A DNA stretch of 64,000 nucleotides from Pseudonocardia asaccharolytica DSM 44247 = NBRC 16224 (GCF_000423625.1 NZ_AUII01000003.1:62001-126000), one strand, 5' to 3'. Positions 45,596 to 54,652 are shown, counted from the first letter of the stretch. Notes: generated by a model not told the origin, from the letters alone. Numbers and translations are program-made.

Positions 45596-46309
45596 ATGGG
45601 GCTGGACCTCGAAGATCTGGAGCCGGTGAGCCGTCGGTCCACGGCGGCGATCGTCGCGGACCGGCTCCGGCAGGCCATCATGCGCGGCAGCTTCCCGCCC
45701 GGGACCCAGCTGGGTGAGGTCGAGCTGGCGACCCGGCTGGGGGTGAGCCGGGGACCGCTGCGGGAGGCGATGCAGCGGCTCGTCGCGGAGGGTCTGCTGC
45801 GCAGCGAGCGGCACCGCGGGTTGTTCGTCCGCGATCTCGCCGCGGACGACGTCCGCGACGTCTACATCGCCCGAACCGCCGTCGAACGTGCGGCGGCGTT
45901 GCTCATACTGGCGGGGGACCGGGAGAGCGCCACGCTGCGGCTGACGGCCGCGCTCGCCACGATGGAGGCCGCCGCCGCGGCGGGCGACGCGGTCGCGCTG
46001 GCCGATGCGGACCACCGGTTCCACCACGAGTTCGTCGCCGCCGCCGGCAGTCCGCGGCTGCGCCGGATGGCCGATGCCTTGCTGGTGGAGACTCGAATGT
46101 GCCTCGCCGCGCTGCAGCGGACCGCCCCGCCCGCGGCCGACCTGGTCGCCGAGCACCGGATCCTGCGCGACGCGGTGCGCGACGGGGACACCGACCGGCT
46201 GGTCGCGACCCTGGAGGCGCATATGGCCGACGCGGTCGCGCGCATCCTCGACGGCGCCGACCTCAGCGAGGGCGCACCGGACGGCAACCTGCCCGCCCTG
46301 CCCGCCTGA
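45596..46309 (+). CDS. GntR-family (FadR/FCD) transcriptional regulator
   Basis: 237 residues. Winged helix: LRQAIMRGSFPPGTQLGEVE then LGVSRGPLREAMQRL. The C-terminal FCD domain has metal-binding His in ADHRFHHEF and later His residues (AEHRILRDAV, EAHMADAV). AGGAGAGG precedes ATG 45596. It lies inside the locus, and operators at three nearby promoters are its likely targets; the effector should be a carboxylate intermediate. Confidence 0.92.
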   Translation: MGLDLEDLEPVSRRSTAAIVADRLRQAIMRGSFPPGTQLGEVELATRLGVSRGPLREAMQRLVAEGLLRSERHRGLFVRDLAADDVRDVYIARTAVERAAALLILAGDRESATLRLTAALATMEAAAAAGDAVALADADHRFHHEFVAAAGSPRLRRMADALLVETRMCLAALQRTAPPAADLVAEHRILRDAVRDGDTDRLVATLEAHMADAVARILDGADLSEGAPDGNLPALPA

Positions 46310-46364
46310 GCCGGCCCCCCTTGCCCGCCGCCGGGACGCATGGTTCGATCGGGGCGATCGAGAG

Positions 46365-46383
46365 ATTGTCGACAAGTCGACAA
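46365..46383. promoter_or_regulatory. Overlapping GntR-type operators before the aminotransferase gene
   Basis: TTGTCGACAA (46366-46375) and AAGTCGACAA (46374-46383) overlap, eight bases apart. A further half site ATTGTCGG is at 46398. The gene starts at 46417. Confidence 0.6.
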
Positions 46384-46416
46384 CTCGACAGACTCCGATT
46401 GTCGGGAGCCCGCGTC

Positions 46417-47673
46417 ATGGCACAGCTGTCCCCGGTCCTCACCCAGGCCACACCCGTCCAGGTGGCCAGCGGCAAGGGCGTCTACCTCTACGACACCGAC
46501 GGCCGTCGCCACCTCGACTTCACCGCAGGTATCGGCGTCACCAGCACCGGGCACTGCCACCCGAAGGTCGTCGCCGCCGCGCAGGAGCAGGTCGGCACGC
46601 TCATCCACGGCCAGTACACGACCGTCATGCACCAGCCGTTGCTGCGCCTGTCCGAACGCCTCGGCGACGTACTGCCCGCCGGCCTGGACAGCGTCTTCTT
46701 CCTCAACTCCGGCAGCGAGGCCGTCGAGGCCTCGGTGCGGCTGGCCCGGCACGCCACCGGCCGCCAGCTCATCGTCGCGTTCGACGGCGGCTTCCACGGG
46801 CGCACGATGGGTGCGGCCGCGCTCACCACGTCCGGCGCCAAGATCCGCGCCGGGATCGGTCCGCTCATGGGCGGGGTCGCGTTCGCGCCGTTCCCGTACG
46901 CGTTCCGCTACGGCTGGAGCGAGCAGCAGGCCACCGACTTCGCCCTGCGCGAGCTCGACCGGATCCTGGTCACCAGCGCCCCAGCGGCCGACGTCGCCGC
47001 GTTCGTCATCGAGCCGGTGCTGGGGGAGGGCGGCTACGTGCCGACCCCGCCGAAGTTCCTCACCGGGCTGCGGGAACGCGCGGACCGGCACGGCATCCTG
47101 CTCATCGCCGACGAGGTGCAGACCGGTTTCGGGCGGACCGGGAAGTTCTGGGGCCACCAGCACACGGCCGGCGTCGTCCCGGATATCTTGATCACCGCCA
47201 AGGGTCTGGCCAGCGGCTTCCCGCTCTCGGCCATCGCTGCGCCGATCGCCCTGATGGAGCGGGCCAGGCCGGGCTCGCAGGGTGGTACCTACGGTGGGAA
47301 TGCCGTGGCCTGCGCGGCCGCGCTGGCCACCCTGGAGGTGATCGAGTCCGAGGGACTGGTCGCCAACGCCGCCGAGCAGGGCGCCCGGCTGCTGGCCGGG
47401 ATGCGCGAGGTGGCCGCCGAACATCCGCGGATCGGTGACGTCCGCGGGCTCGGCTTGATGGTGGGCAACGAGTTCGTGACGCCCGAGGGCGCCCCCGATC
47501 CCGAGCGCGCGACCCGCGCCCACGCCGCCGCGGCCGCCCACGGCCTGCTGCTGCTGACCTGCGGACCCTTCGGCAACGTGGTGCGGATGATTCCGCCCCT
47601 GATCGTCACCGCCGACCAGATCGACGAGGGCGTCGGGCTGTGGGCAAAGGCGGTCTCGGACGTGCTCGGCTGA
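46417..47673 (+). CDS. Class III PLP aminotransferase (4-aminobutyrate/omega-amino acid type)
   Basis: 418 residues. Features: LNSGSEAVEASVRLAR, FDGGFHGRTMGA, PLP-binding DEVQTGFGRTGKFW and the lysine in ITAKGLASGFPLSA. Transfers the amino group of an omega- or beta-amino acid to a 2-oxoacid. Closing gene of the locus with its own operator; the product may be an aldehyde or oxoacid. It ends next to a 40-bp palindrome shared with the convergent mrp gene. Confidence 0.92.
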   Translation: MAQLSPVLTQATPVQVASGKGVYLYDTDGRRHLDFTAGIGVTSTGHCHPKVVAAAQEQVGTLIHGQYTTVMHQPLLRLSERLGDVLPAGLDSVFFLNSGSEAVEASVRLARHATGRQLIVAFDGGFHGRTMGAAALTTSGAKIRAGIGPLMGGVAFAPFPYAFRYGWSEQQATDFALRELDRILVTSAPAADVAAFVIEPVLGEGGYVPTPPKFLTGLRERADRHGILLIADEVQTGFGRTGKFWGHQHTAGVVPDILITAKGLASGFPLSAIAAPIALMERARPGSQGGTYGGNAVACAAALATLEVIESEGLVANAAEQGARLLAGMREVAAEHPRIGDVRGLGLMVGNEFVTPEGAPDPERATRAHAAAAAHGLLLLTCGPFGNVVRMIPPLIVTADQIDEGVGLWAKAVSDVLG

Positions 47674-47684
47674 CCCGCGGGATC

Positions 47685-47724
47685 AGGCGCGGCACGTGGC
47701 GCCGGGGTGCTACTTGCCGCGCAC
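47685..47724. repeat. 40-bp palindromic element, imperfect copy, spanning the mrp stop codon
   Basis: Aligns without gaps to the glgC palindrome (GGCACGTGGC in the left arm, TACTTGCCGC in the right). The complement of CTA at 47710-47712 is the mrp stop. It lies between the convergent aminotransferase and mrp genes. Confidence 0.75.
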
Positions 47725-48867
47725 GGGCGCGATGTTCAGCGATCTGCCGGCCAGCCCGCGCGAGCGGGTGCTGAGGGTCTCGGCCACCGCACGCAGCGCC
47801 GCGCCCGCCGCCGACTCCGGCTCGGCCAGCACGATCGGGGTTCCGGTGTCGCCGCATTCACGCAGCCGCGGCTCCAGCGGAATCTGCCCCAGCAGCGGCA
47901 CCGGGGCGCCCAGCGCGCGGCTCAGCGAGTCGGCCACGGTCTGGCCGCCGCCCGCGCCGAAGACCTCCATCCGGGTGCCGTCGGGCAGTTCCATCCACGA
48001 CATGTTCTCCACGACGCCGGCCAGCCGCTGCCGGGTCTGCAGCGCGATCGCGCCCGCGCGCTCGGCGACCTCGGCCGCGGCCTGCTGCGGGGTGGTGACC
48101 ACGAGCAACTCGGCGTTCGGGATCAGCTGCGCGGTGGAGATCGCGATATCGCCGGTGCCCGGGGGCAGATCCAGCAGCAGCACGTCCAGGTCGCCCCAGT
48201 AGACGTCCGCGAGGAACTGCTGCAGCGCGCGGTGCAGCATCGGGCCCCGCCACACCACCGGCGTGTTGCCCTCGACGAACATCCCGATCGAGATGACCTT
48301 CACGTCATGCGCCTGCGGCGGCATGATCATGTTCTCGACCTTGGTCGGGCGCGCCGCGGTGCCCAGCATCCGCGGCACCGAATGGCCGTAGATATCGGCG
48401 TCGACGACGCCGACGTGCAGCCCGCGGGCGGCCATCGCGGCGGCCAGGTTGACCGTGACCGACGACTTGCCGACCCCGCCCTTGCCGGACGCCACGCAGT
48501 ACACCCGGGTCAGCGAGCCCGGCTGGGCGAACGGGATGACCGGCTCCTCGACATCGCCGCGCAGACTGCGGCGCAGCGCGGTGCGCTGCTCGTCGCTCAT
48601 CACGTCGAGATCGACTTCCACGGCCCGGACGCCGGGGACGGCGGACACCGCGGTGGTGACCCGGGAAGTGATCGTCTCCCGCATGGGGCAGCCCGCGACG
48701 GTGAGATAGACCCCGACATGCGCGACGCCGTCCGGGGAGACCGTGACATCCTTCACCATGCCGAGCTCGGTGATCGGCTTGTGGATCTCGGGGTCATCGA
48801 CCTTCGCCAGGGCGGCCCGGACGGCCTGCACGACAGAGCTGGAATGGGTGTTTCCGATGACGGACAT
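47710..48867 (-). CDS. mrp: Mrp/NBP35-type Fe-S carrier ATPase
   Basis: 385 residues. N-terminal MIP18/DUF59 domain (DDPEIHKPITELGMVKDVTV, AGCPMRETI) and a P-loop domain with deviant Walker A VASGKGGVGKSSV and DLPPGTGDIA. The CxxC cluster motif found in many ApbC/Nbp35 proteins is not visible in the GVVENMSWMELPDG region, as is common in actinobacteria. It probably helps Fe-S cluster assembly. ATG 48867 is chosen because DUF59 begins just after; longer extension is not coding. Confidence 0.93.
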   Translation of the reverse strand: MSVIGNTHSSSVVQAVRAALAKVDDPEIHKPITELGMVKDVTVSPDGVAHVGVYLTVAGCPMRETITSRVTTAVSAVPGVRAVEVDLDVMSDEQRTALRRSLRGDVEEPVIPFAQPGSLTRVYCVASGKGGVGKSSVTVNLAAAMAARGLHVGVVDADIYGHSVPRMLGTAARPTKVENMIMPPQAHDVKVISIGMFVEGNTPVVWRGPMLHRALQQFLADVYWGDLDVLLLDLPPGTGDIAISTAQLIPNAELLVVTTPQQAAAEVAERAGAIALQTRQRLAGVVENMSWMELPDGTRMEVFGAGGGQTVADSLSRALGAPVPLLGQIPLEPRLRECGDTGTPIVLAEPESAAGAALRAVAETLSTRSRGLAGRSLNIAPVRGK

Positions 48868-48970
48868 CAGGGTTCTCCGCTGGACCTTCCTGTGACGTCG
48901 ATATGGGCGGCCGCTGGGCCGCCACCTGTTCGTCCATGCTACGTGCGTGTCCGCACCCACCTGGTCGCCG

Positions 48971-48976
48971 TAGCAT
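48971..48976 (+). promoter_or_regulatory. Probable -10 box TAGCAT for the MarR gene
   Basis: TAGCAT ends eight bases before the GTG at 48985 and no Shine-Dalgarno sequence is seen. Confidence 0.4.
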
Positions 48977-48984
48977 CTGACCTC

Positions 48985-49479
48985 GTGACGAACATCGCCG
49001 AGGCCGCCACGGGGCAATCCCGGGCGGCTGTGCCGGGGGGTCGGCGTCGGGTACCCGACAAGGAACAGCTCGCCTCGTGGCGGGCCTTTCTGCGGGCCCA
49101 TGCCACGATCACCCGCACCCTGGAGACCGAGTTGGTCGCGGAGCAGCGGTTGTCGCTGGCTTCCTACGACGTGCTGGTGCAGCTTGCCGAGGCGCCCCGG
49201 CGCACCCTGCGGATGACCGAGCTGGCCGCCGCCGTGTTGCTGTCGCGGTCGGGGGTGACCCGGATCGTCGATCGGCTGGAGCGAGTCGGGCTGGTCCGCC
49301 GCAGCGCGGTGGAGAACGATGGCCGCGGGGTCGCGGCCATCCTCACCGAGGCGGGTCTGAACCGGCTGCGCATCGCGTCCCGGACCCATCTCGCCGGCGT
49401 GGTGACGCATTTCGCCGACCGGTTGAACGCCGACGATCTGGCTGCGCTGGAACGGATCAGTCGCCGGCTGGTCGATTGA
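48985..49479 (+). CDS. MarR-family transcriptional regulator
   Basis: 164 residues. Winged helix with TLRMTELAAAVLLSRSGVTR and IVDRLERVGLVRRSAVENDG, the typical wing and D-x-R. A disordered N-terminus of 30 residues precedes it. Usually such proteins sense phenolic or oxidant ligands; targets unknown. Divergent from mrp, and its last 23 bases overlap the DUF1003 gene. Confidence 0.9.
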   Translation: MTNIAEAATGQSRAAVPGGRRRVPDKEQLASWRAFLRAHATITRTLETELVAEQRLSLASYDVLVQLAEAPRRTLRMTELAAAVLLSRSGVTRIVDRLERVGLVRRSAVENDGRGVAAILTEAGLNRLRIASRTHLAGVVTHFADRLNADDLAALERISRRLVD

Positions 49480-50008
49480 CCCCCCGGCCCCGGCCTGCGC
49501 CCCGCTCGACCCGGTCCGCGGCCCGTCCGGATCCGTCGGCCCGCTCCGCGCCGATCCGTTCGGCGAGCTTCTCCAGCTCCCCGCGCAGGTAGTCGCGGGT
49601 CGCGACCTCGCCCACCGCGAGTCGCAGCGCGGCGAGCTCCCGGGCCAGGTACTCGGTGTCGGCCTTGGTCCGCTCGGCGCGCCTGCGGTCCTCGTCGAGC
49701 GAGATCCGGTCCCGGTCGTCCTGCCGGTTCTGCGCCAGCAGGATCAGCGGCGCCGCATAGGCGGCCTGGGTGGAGAACGCGAGGTTGAGCAGGATGAACG
49801 GGTAGGGGTCCCAGCGCAGCGACACCGCAAACAGGTTCAATGCGATCCACACCACGACGAGCACGGTCTGGATCGCCAGGTAGCGGCCGGTACCGAGGAA
49901 CCGGGCGGCTCGCTCGGACAACCGCGCAAACTCCTCCGGATCCACATCGAGCCTGCGCCTGCCGAGGCGCGGCTGGTCGAGCCTGCGACGGGTGCGCAGC
50001 TCAGGCAT
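49457..50008 (-). CDS. DUF1003 membrane protein
   Basis: 183 residues with two TM helices (LAIQTVLVVVWIALNLFAV; YPFILLNLAFSTQAAYAAPL) and the DUF1003 hallmark APLILLAQNRQDDRDR. A coiled coil follows (ERTKADTEYLARELAAL). It corresponds to Rv1231c, next to the MgtE-like gene in mycobacteria as here. Function unknown. The start overlaps the end of the MgtE-like gene by eight bases. Confidence 0.88.
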   Translation of the reverse strand: MPELRTRRRLDQPRLGRRRLDVDPEEFARLSERAARFLGTGRYLAIQTVLVVVWIALNLFAVSLRWDPYPFILLNLAFSTQAAYAAPLILLAQNRQDDRDRISLDEDRRRAERTKADTEYLARELAALRLAVGEVATRDYLRGELEKLAERIGAERADGSGRAADRVERGAGRGRGVNRPAGD

Positions 50009-51341
50009 GGTCCCTACCTCTCGCGGGCTCGTTCACGGCGCCGTGGCGGTGGCCGTCCCCGCGGTCCGGATGTCCCGTGCCGAGGCCTCCGACGACACCC
50101 CCGATCGGTTCGGTCAGCTCGTCGCGCCAGCCCCGGGGCAGCAGGTGGTCGAGCACGTCGTCGACGGTGACCGCGCCGAGCAGATGTTCCCCGGCGTCGA
50201 CGACCGGGCCCGCGACGAGGTTGTAGGCCGCGAAGTAACGGGTGATCTGGGCGAGCGTCGCATCCGGTGACAGCTGCGCGAGCTCGCTGTCGACCAGGCC
50301 CGCCACCAGCTCGAACGGCGCCTCCCGCAACAACCGCTGGGCGTGCACGCAACCGAGATAGGGCCCGGTCGGCGTCTCCGTCGGGGGCCGGCAGACGAAC
50401 GCCATGCTCGCCAGCGCGGCCGGGATGTCCGGGTTACGGATGTGCGCGAGCGCCTCGGCGACGGTGGCATCGGGGCGAAGGATGATCGGTTCGGGGGTCA
50501 TCAGCCCGCCCGCGGTGTCGGCCGAGTACCGCAGCAGCCTGCGGACCGGTGCCGACTCCTCCGGCTCCATCAGGGCAAGCAGCCGGTCGGACTCGTAGGC
50601 GGGCAGCTCCCCGAGCAGATCGGCCGCGTCGTCGGGGGCCATCGCGCCGAGCACGTCGGCGGCGCGCTCGGCGCCCAGGTGACCCAGCAGCTGCCGCTGA
50701 TCGGACTCCGACAGCTCCTCGAACACATCGGCCAGCCGTTCGTCGTCGAGGGCGTCGATGACCTCGTGCTGACGCTTGACCGGCAACTCGGAGAGCGCCG
50801 CGGCGACATCGGCGGCCCGCATCGTCTCGAACACCGCGAGCAGCCCCTCGGTGCCCTGCCGGTCGGACAGGGTCAGCCCCCGCACCGCCCGCCACGCCAC
50901 GATGCTGACCGCGCCGCGCCGGGTCAGCCGGGTCCGCCGCGGGCGCACCGCGAGGCGTCCGACCACCCAGTCGCGGGAGCGGGTCGGCTCGATCGCCGCA
51001 TCGACGACGACGACCTCCTCGCCGGAGTCGGCGAGCCGCACCGGAGCGTCGATCACCTGGCCGACGAGCAGCGCCTCGTTCGGGCGCTGACGGAACCCGC
51101 GCAGGCTCACCGAGCCGGTGGCCAGCGTGACCGCCTCGACGTCGATGCTGGTGACCCGCAACATCGGCACGAAGATCCGCCGCCGGGTGACCAGCTCGAC
51201 GACGAGCCCGAGCACCCGCGGCGGGTTCGGATCGACCCGCAGCGAGATCACGACGTCACGGACCTTGCCGATCCGCTCGCCCCCGGGCCCCATGACGGCC
51301 AGACCCACCATGCGGGCCACGAACACCTGCGCCGTGCCCAT
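50001..51341 (-). CDS. PRC-barrel/MgtE_N/CBS protein without a transport domain
   Basis: 446 residues. An N-terminal PRC-barrel-like region (about 1-150) is followed by the MgtE N-domain (DDERLADVFEELSESDQRQL; MAPDDAADLLGELP) and CBS pair (STACE-like TAGGLMTPEPIILRPDATV; AYNLVAGPVVDAGEHLLGAV). The membrane channel of real MgtE is absent, so it is a soluble Mg-sensor-like protein, as Rv1232c. The ATG at 51341 has TAGGCT six bases upstream; a GTG at 51347 is less likely. The tail after the CBS domain is His-rich. Confidence 0.88.
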   Translation of the reverse strand: MGTAQVFVARMVGLAVMGPGGERIGKVRDVVISLRVDPNPPRVLGLVVELVTRRRIFVPMLRVTSIDVEAVTLATGSVSLRGFRQRPNEALLVGQVIDAPVRLADSGEEVVVVDAAIEPTRSRDWVVGRLAVRPRRTRLTRRGAVSIVAWRAVRGLTLSDRQGTEGLLAVFETMRAADVAAALSELPVKRQHEVIDALDDERLADVFEELSESDQRQLLGHLGAERAADVLGAMAPDDAADLLGELPAYESDRLLALMEPEESAPVRRLLRYSADTAGGLMTPEPIILRPDATVAEALAHIRNPDIPAALASMAFVCRPPTETPTGPYLGCVHAQRLLREAPFELVAGLVDSELAQLSPDATLAQITRYFAAYNLVAGPVVDAGEHLLGAVTVDDVLDHLLPRGWRDELTEPIGGVVGGLGTGHPDRGDGHRHGAVNEPARGRDHA

Positions 51342-51347
51342 GGTCAC

Positions 51348-51394
51348 AGCCTAGGACCGCCGGGTGCGCGCGTCTGCGCACGTCACTCTAGGGT
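51348..51394. promoter_or_regulatory. Divergent leaderless promoter pair between the MgtE-like and PhzF genes
   Basis: Minus strand TAGGCT (51353-51348) ends six bases before ATG 51341. Plus strand TAGGGT (51389-51394) ends seven bases before GTG 51402. No ribosome binding sites are visible for either gene. Confidence 0.5.
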
Positions 51395-51401
51395 CAACGC
51401 G

Positions 51402-52301
51402 GTGCGGAACCTTCGATTCGACGTCGTCGACGTGTTCACCGAGCGGCCGTACGCCGGCAACCCGCTGGCCGTCGTACACGGGGCCGACGAGCTGGACCCA
51501 CCGTTGGACGCCGCGGCCATGCAGGCGATCGCCGCCGAGTTCTCGCTGTCCGAGACCGTTTTCCCGCTGCGCCCGACGCTCCCCGGGGCCGACTACCGGG
51601 TGCGGATCTTCACCCCGGCCGTCGAGCTGCCCTTCGCCGGGCATCCGAGCGTGGGCGCGGCGTGGGTGCTGGCCAGGGACGGGGTGATCGGCGGCGGCGA
51701 GGTCGTGCAGGAGTGCGGCGCGGGCCTGCTTCCCGCCCGCATCGACGCCGTCGGGGCGCATATCCGCGGTGGCGCGGTCGAGGTCGGCGACGACGCCGAC
51801 GCCGCGCTGCTGGCCGCTGCGGTCGGGCTGGGGCTCGACGACATCGACGGTGCGGCGGCCGCGGGCGTCGCCTCGGCGGGGGTGCCGTACGTCTTCCTGC
51901 CGGTGCGTCCGGACGCGGTGGCCGGTGCGGTCTGCGACGACGCCGCCGTGCGGGCGCAGACCGAGGGGGTGACCGGGCTCGTCGTCTTCCACGCCGACCA
52001 GGGGTGCGAGCGCGTCCACCTGCGGATGTTCGCGCCCGGTGCGGGGGTGCCGGAGGATCCGGCGACCGGTTCGGCCGCGGTCGCGCTCGCGGTGTTCCTC
52101 GTCGACCGCGGGCTGCTCGAACCCGAGGGCGAATCGAGCTTCACCATCGCCCAGGGCGCCGAGATCGGCCGGCCGTCGACGCTGCACGTCCGGGTGCGCG
52201 CGCGGGCGGGCCGCGCGACCGAGACCTGGGTCGGTGGCGGGGTGGTCGCGGTGTCCCAGGGCGAGCTGGTGGCCGTTCCGCCCGGCGGTACTGCCGGGTA
52301 A
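51402..52301 (+). CDS. PhzF-family isomerase
   Basis: 299 residues, two-lobed PhzF fold: DVFTERPYAGNPLAVV at the start, catalytic Glu in FSLSETVFPL, AGHPSVGAAWVL, and second half FAPGAGVPEDPATGSAAVAL. Family members isomerise small cyclic or allylic substrates; this branch (outside phenazine clusters) has no known substrate. GTG 51402 gives the full first strand. Confidence 0.92.
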   Translation: MRNLRFDVVDVFTERPYAGNPLAVVHGADELDPPLDAAAMQAIAAEFSLSETVFPLRPTLPGADYRVRIFTPAVELPFAGHPSVGAAWVLARDGVIGGGEVVQECGAGLLPARIDAVGAHIRGGAVEVGDDADAALLAAAVGLGLDDIDGAAAAGVASAGVPYVFLPVRPDAVAGAVCDDAAVRAQTEGVTGLVVFHADQGCERVHLRMFAPGAGVPEDPATGSAAVALAVFLVDRGLLEPEGESSFTIAQGAEIGRPSTLHVRVRARAGRATETWVGGGVVAVSQGELVAVPPGGTAG

Positions 52302-52410
52302 CGGCCGCTCACCTCGGCTGGGTGAGAAACCAATCACCCTGTGGCGCCACCGCGGCGCGGACGTGCCAGCATTCTGGGAACCCGCGCCGACCTCGACGAG
52401 GAGTTTCCCT

Positions 52411-53370
52411 GTGAGCACGCCCAATCGCGCCCGCCGTTCCTGCCTCGCAGTGCCGGGATCGAGCCAGAAGTTCATCGACAAGGCCCGCACCCTGCCCGCC
52501 GACCAGGTCTTCCTCGACCTGGAGGACGCCTGCGCCCCGCTGGCCAAGGCCGATGCGCGCAAGACGATCGTGGCCGCCCTGAACGAGGGCGGCTGGGGCG
52601 ACCGGATCCGGGTCGTCCGGATCAACGACTGGACCACCGAATGGACCTACCGCGACGTCACGGAGGTCGTGGAGGGCGCCGGGGCCAACCTCGACGCGAT
52701 CATGCTGCCGAAGGTCCAGACGCCCGAGCAGGTCGTCGCGCTGGATCTGCTGCTGACCCAGATCGAGAAGACCATGGGCTACGAGGTCGGCCGCATCGGT
52801 ATCGAGGCGCAGATCGAGAACGCGCTGGGGCTGACCAACGTCAACGCGATCGCCACGGCGTCCCCGCGCGTCGAGACGATCATCTTCGGCCCCGCCGACT
52901 TCATGGCCTCGATCAACATGCGCTCGCTGGTGGTCGGCGAGCAGCCGCCCGGCTACGACGTGGGCGACGCCTACCACCACATCTTGATGAGCATCCTGAT
53001 GGCCGCGCGCGCACACGACAAGCAGGCCATCGACGGCCCGTACCTGCAGATCAAGGACGTGGACGGGTTCCGCAGGGTGGCCGGCCGCTCGGCCGCGCTC
53101 GGCTTCGACGGCAAGTGGGTGCTGCATCCCGGCCAGATCGACGCGGCGAACGAGACGTTCTCCCCGGCCCAGTCCGACTACGACCACGCCGAGAACATCC
53201 TCGACGCCTACGAGTACTACACCTCCGCGGCGGGCGGGGCGCGCGGCGCGGCGATGCTGGGCGACGAGATGATCGACGAGGCCAGTCGCAAGATGGCCCT
53301 GGTCATCGCGAGCAAGGGCCGCGCGGCCGGCATGCAGCGCACCGACCGCTGGACCCCACCTGCCGAGTGA
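52411..53370 (+). CDS. HpcH/HpaI-type CoA ester lyase (CitE/malyl-CoA lyase-like)
   Basis: 319 residues. TIM-barrel with VPGSSQKFIDKA, the Glu/Asp of VFLDLEDACAP, Arg in VVRINDW, Glu in GIEAQIENALGL and Asp in FGPADFMAS; WVLHPGQIDAANETF is the CitE C-terminal loop. Cleaves or forms CoA esters such as malyl- or citramalyl-CoA. GTG 52411 follows GAGGAG. The acyl-CoA dehydrogenase gene follows directly, so the pair may act in a short acyl-CoA pathway. Confidence 0.9.
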   Translation: MSTPNRARRSCLAVPGSSQKFIDKARTLPADQVFLDLEDACAPLAKADARKTIVAALNEGGWGDRIRVVRINDWTTEWTYRDVTEVVEGAGANLDAIMLPKVQTPEQVVALDLLLTQIEKTMGYEVGRIGIEAQIENALGLTNVNAIATASPRVETIIFGPADFMASINMRSLVVGEQPPGYDVGDAYHHILMSILMAARAHDKQAIDGPYLQIKDVDGFRRVAGRSAALGFDGKWVLHPGQIDAANETFSPAQSDYDHAENILDAYEYYTSAAGGARGAAMLGDEMIDEASRKMALVIASKGRAAGMQRTDRWTPPAE

Positions 53371-53374
53371 GCAC

Positions 53375-53414
53375 GTGCGCGGCAGCTGGTGCCGGAGTAC
53401 CACTTACCGCGCAC
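53375..53414. repeat. 40-bp palindromic element, imperfect copy, after the lyase gene
   Basis: Starts GTGCGCGGCAGCTGG and ends CACTTACCGCGCAC. It aligns gap-free with the copies at 37235 and 47685 and begins four bases after the lyase stop. It separates the lyase and dehydrogenase genes, which run in the same direction, so it may attenuate rather than end transcription. Confidence 0.75.
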
Positions 53415-53451
53415 GACCACCCGTCGCCGACCGCCCTCAGGAGGAACCACC

Positions 53452-54648
53452 ATGGCCCGGCTCGCCCAGACCGCCGGTCTGACCGAGATCCAGCAGGAGA
53501 TCCTGTCCACCGTCCGCACATTCGTGGACAAGGAGATCCTTCCGCACGCGACGGCGCTCGAGCACGCCGACACCTACCCCCAGGACATCGTCGACGGGAT
53601 GAAGGAGATGGGGCTGTTCGGCCTCACCATCCCGGAGGAGTACGGCGGGCTCGGCGAGTCGTTGCTCACCTACGCGCTGGTCGTGGAGCAGATCGCGCGG
53701 GGCTGGATGAGCGTCTCCGGTGTGATCAACACGCATTTCATCGTGGCGTACATGATCAACCAGCACGGCACGCCCGAGCAGAAGCAGCGCTACCTGCCGA
53801 GGATGGCCACCGGCGAGGTGCGCGGCTCGTTCTCCATGTCCGAGCCCGACCTCGGCTCCGACGTCGCCGCGATCAAGACGAAGGCCGTGTCGGACGGTGA
53901 CGAGTTCGTGATCGACGGCACCAAGATGTGGCTGACCAACGGCGGCACCTCCAACCTCACCGCGGTGCTGGTCCGCACCGACGAGGGGGCGGCGAAGCCG
54001 TACCAGAACCTCACCACGTTCCTCGTGGACAAGCCCACCGGCTATGGCGAGGTCGCGCCCGGACTCATCGTGCCCGGCAAGATCGACAAGATGGGCTACA
54101 AGGGCGTGGACACCACCGAGATGGTGTTCAAGGGTCACCGGGTGCCCGCAGGGCAGATCCTCGGCGGCAAGCGGGGCGCCGGTTTCGCCCAGATGATGGA
54201 CGGCGTCGAGGTCGGCCGCGTCAACGTCGCCGCCCGCGCCTGCGGTATCTCGATCCGCGCCTTCGAACTGGCGGTCGAGTACGCACAGCAGCGCAGCACG
54301 TTCGGCAAGCCGATCGCCGAGCACCAGGCCGTCGCCTTCAAGCTCGCCGAGATGGCCACCAAGGTCGAGGCGGCGCACCTGATGATGGTCAACGCCGCGC
54401 GGCTGAAAGACTCCGGCAACCGCAACGACGTCGAGGCCGGGATGGCCAAGCTGCTCGCCAGCGAGTACTGCGCGGAGGTTACCCAGGAGGCCTTCCGCAT
54501 CCACGGCGGTTACGGCTACTCCAAGGAGTACGAGATCGAGCGGCTGATGCGGGAGGCGCCGTTCCTGCTGATCGGCGAGGGCACCTCGGAGATCCAAAAG
54601 ACGATCATCAGCCGCGGCCTGCTGCGGGAGTACAGGCAGCGCACCTGA
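53452..54648 (+). CDS. Acyl-CoA dehydrogenase
   Basis: 398 residues with the standard three-part fold: helical IPEEYGGLGESLLTYALV, beta domain with SMSEPDLGSDVAAIKTKA and WLTNGG (FAD), C-terminal helices with RSTFGKPIAEHQAVAF, RIHGGYGYSKEYEIERLMR and the end GEGTSEIQKTII. FAD-linked oxidation of an acyl-CoA thioester, passing electrons to ETF. A consensus AGGAGG lies about seven bases before ATG 53452. Confidence 0.95.
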   Translation: MARLAQTAGLTEIQQEILSTVRTFVDKEILPHATALEHADTYPQDIVDGMKEMGLFGLTIPEEYGGLGESLLTYALVVEQIARGWMSVSGVINTHFIVAYMINQHGTPEQKQRYLPRMATGEVRGSFSMSEPDLGSDVAAIKTKAVSDGDEFVIDGTKMWLTNGGTSNLTAVLVRTDEGAAKPYQNLTTFLVDKPTGYGEVAPGLIVPGKIDKMGYKGVDTTEMVFKGHRVPAGQILGGKRGAGFAQMMDGVEVGRVNVAARACGISIRAFELAVEYAQQRSTFGKPIAEHQAVAFKLAEMATKVEAAHLMMVNAARLKDSGNRNDVEAGMAKLLASEYCAEVTQEAFRIHGGYGYSKEYEIERLMREAPFLLIGEGTSEIQKTIISRGLLREYRQRT

Positions 54649-54652
54649 CCCT

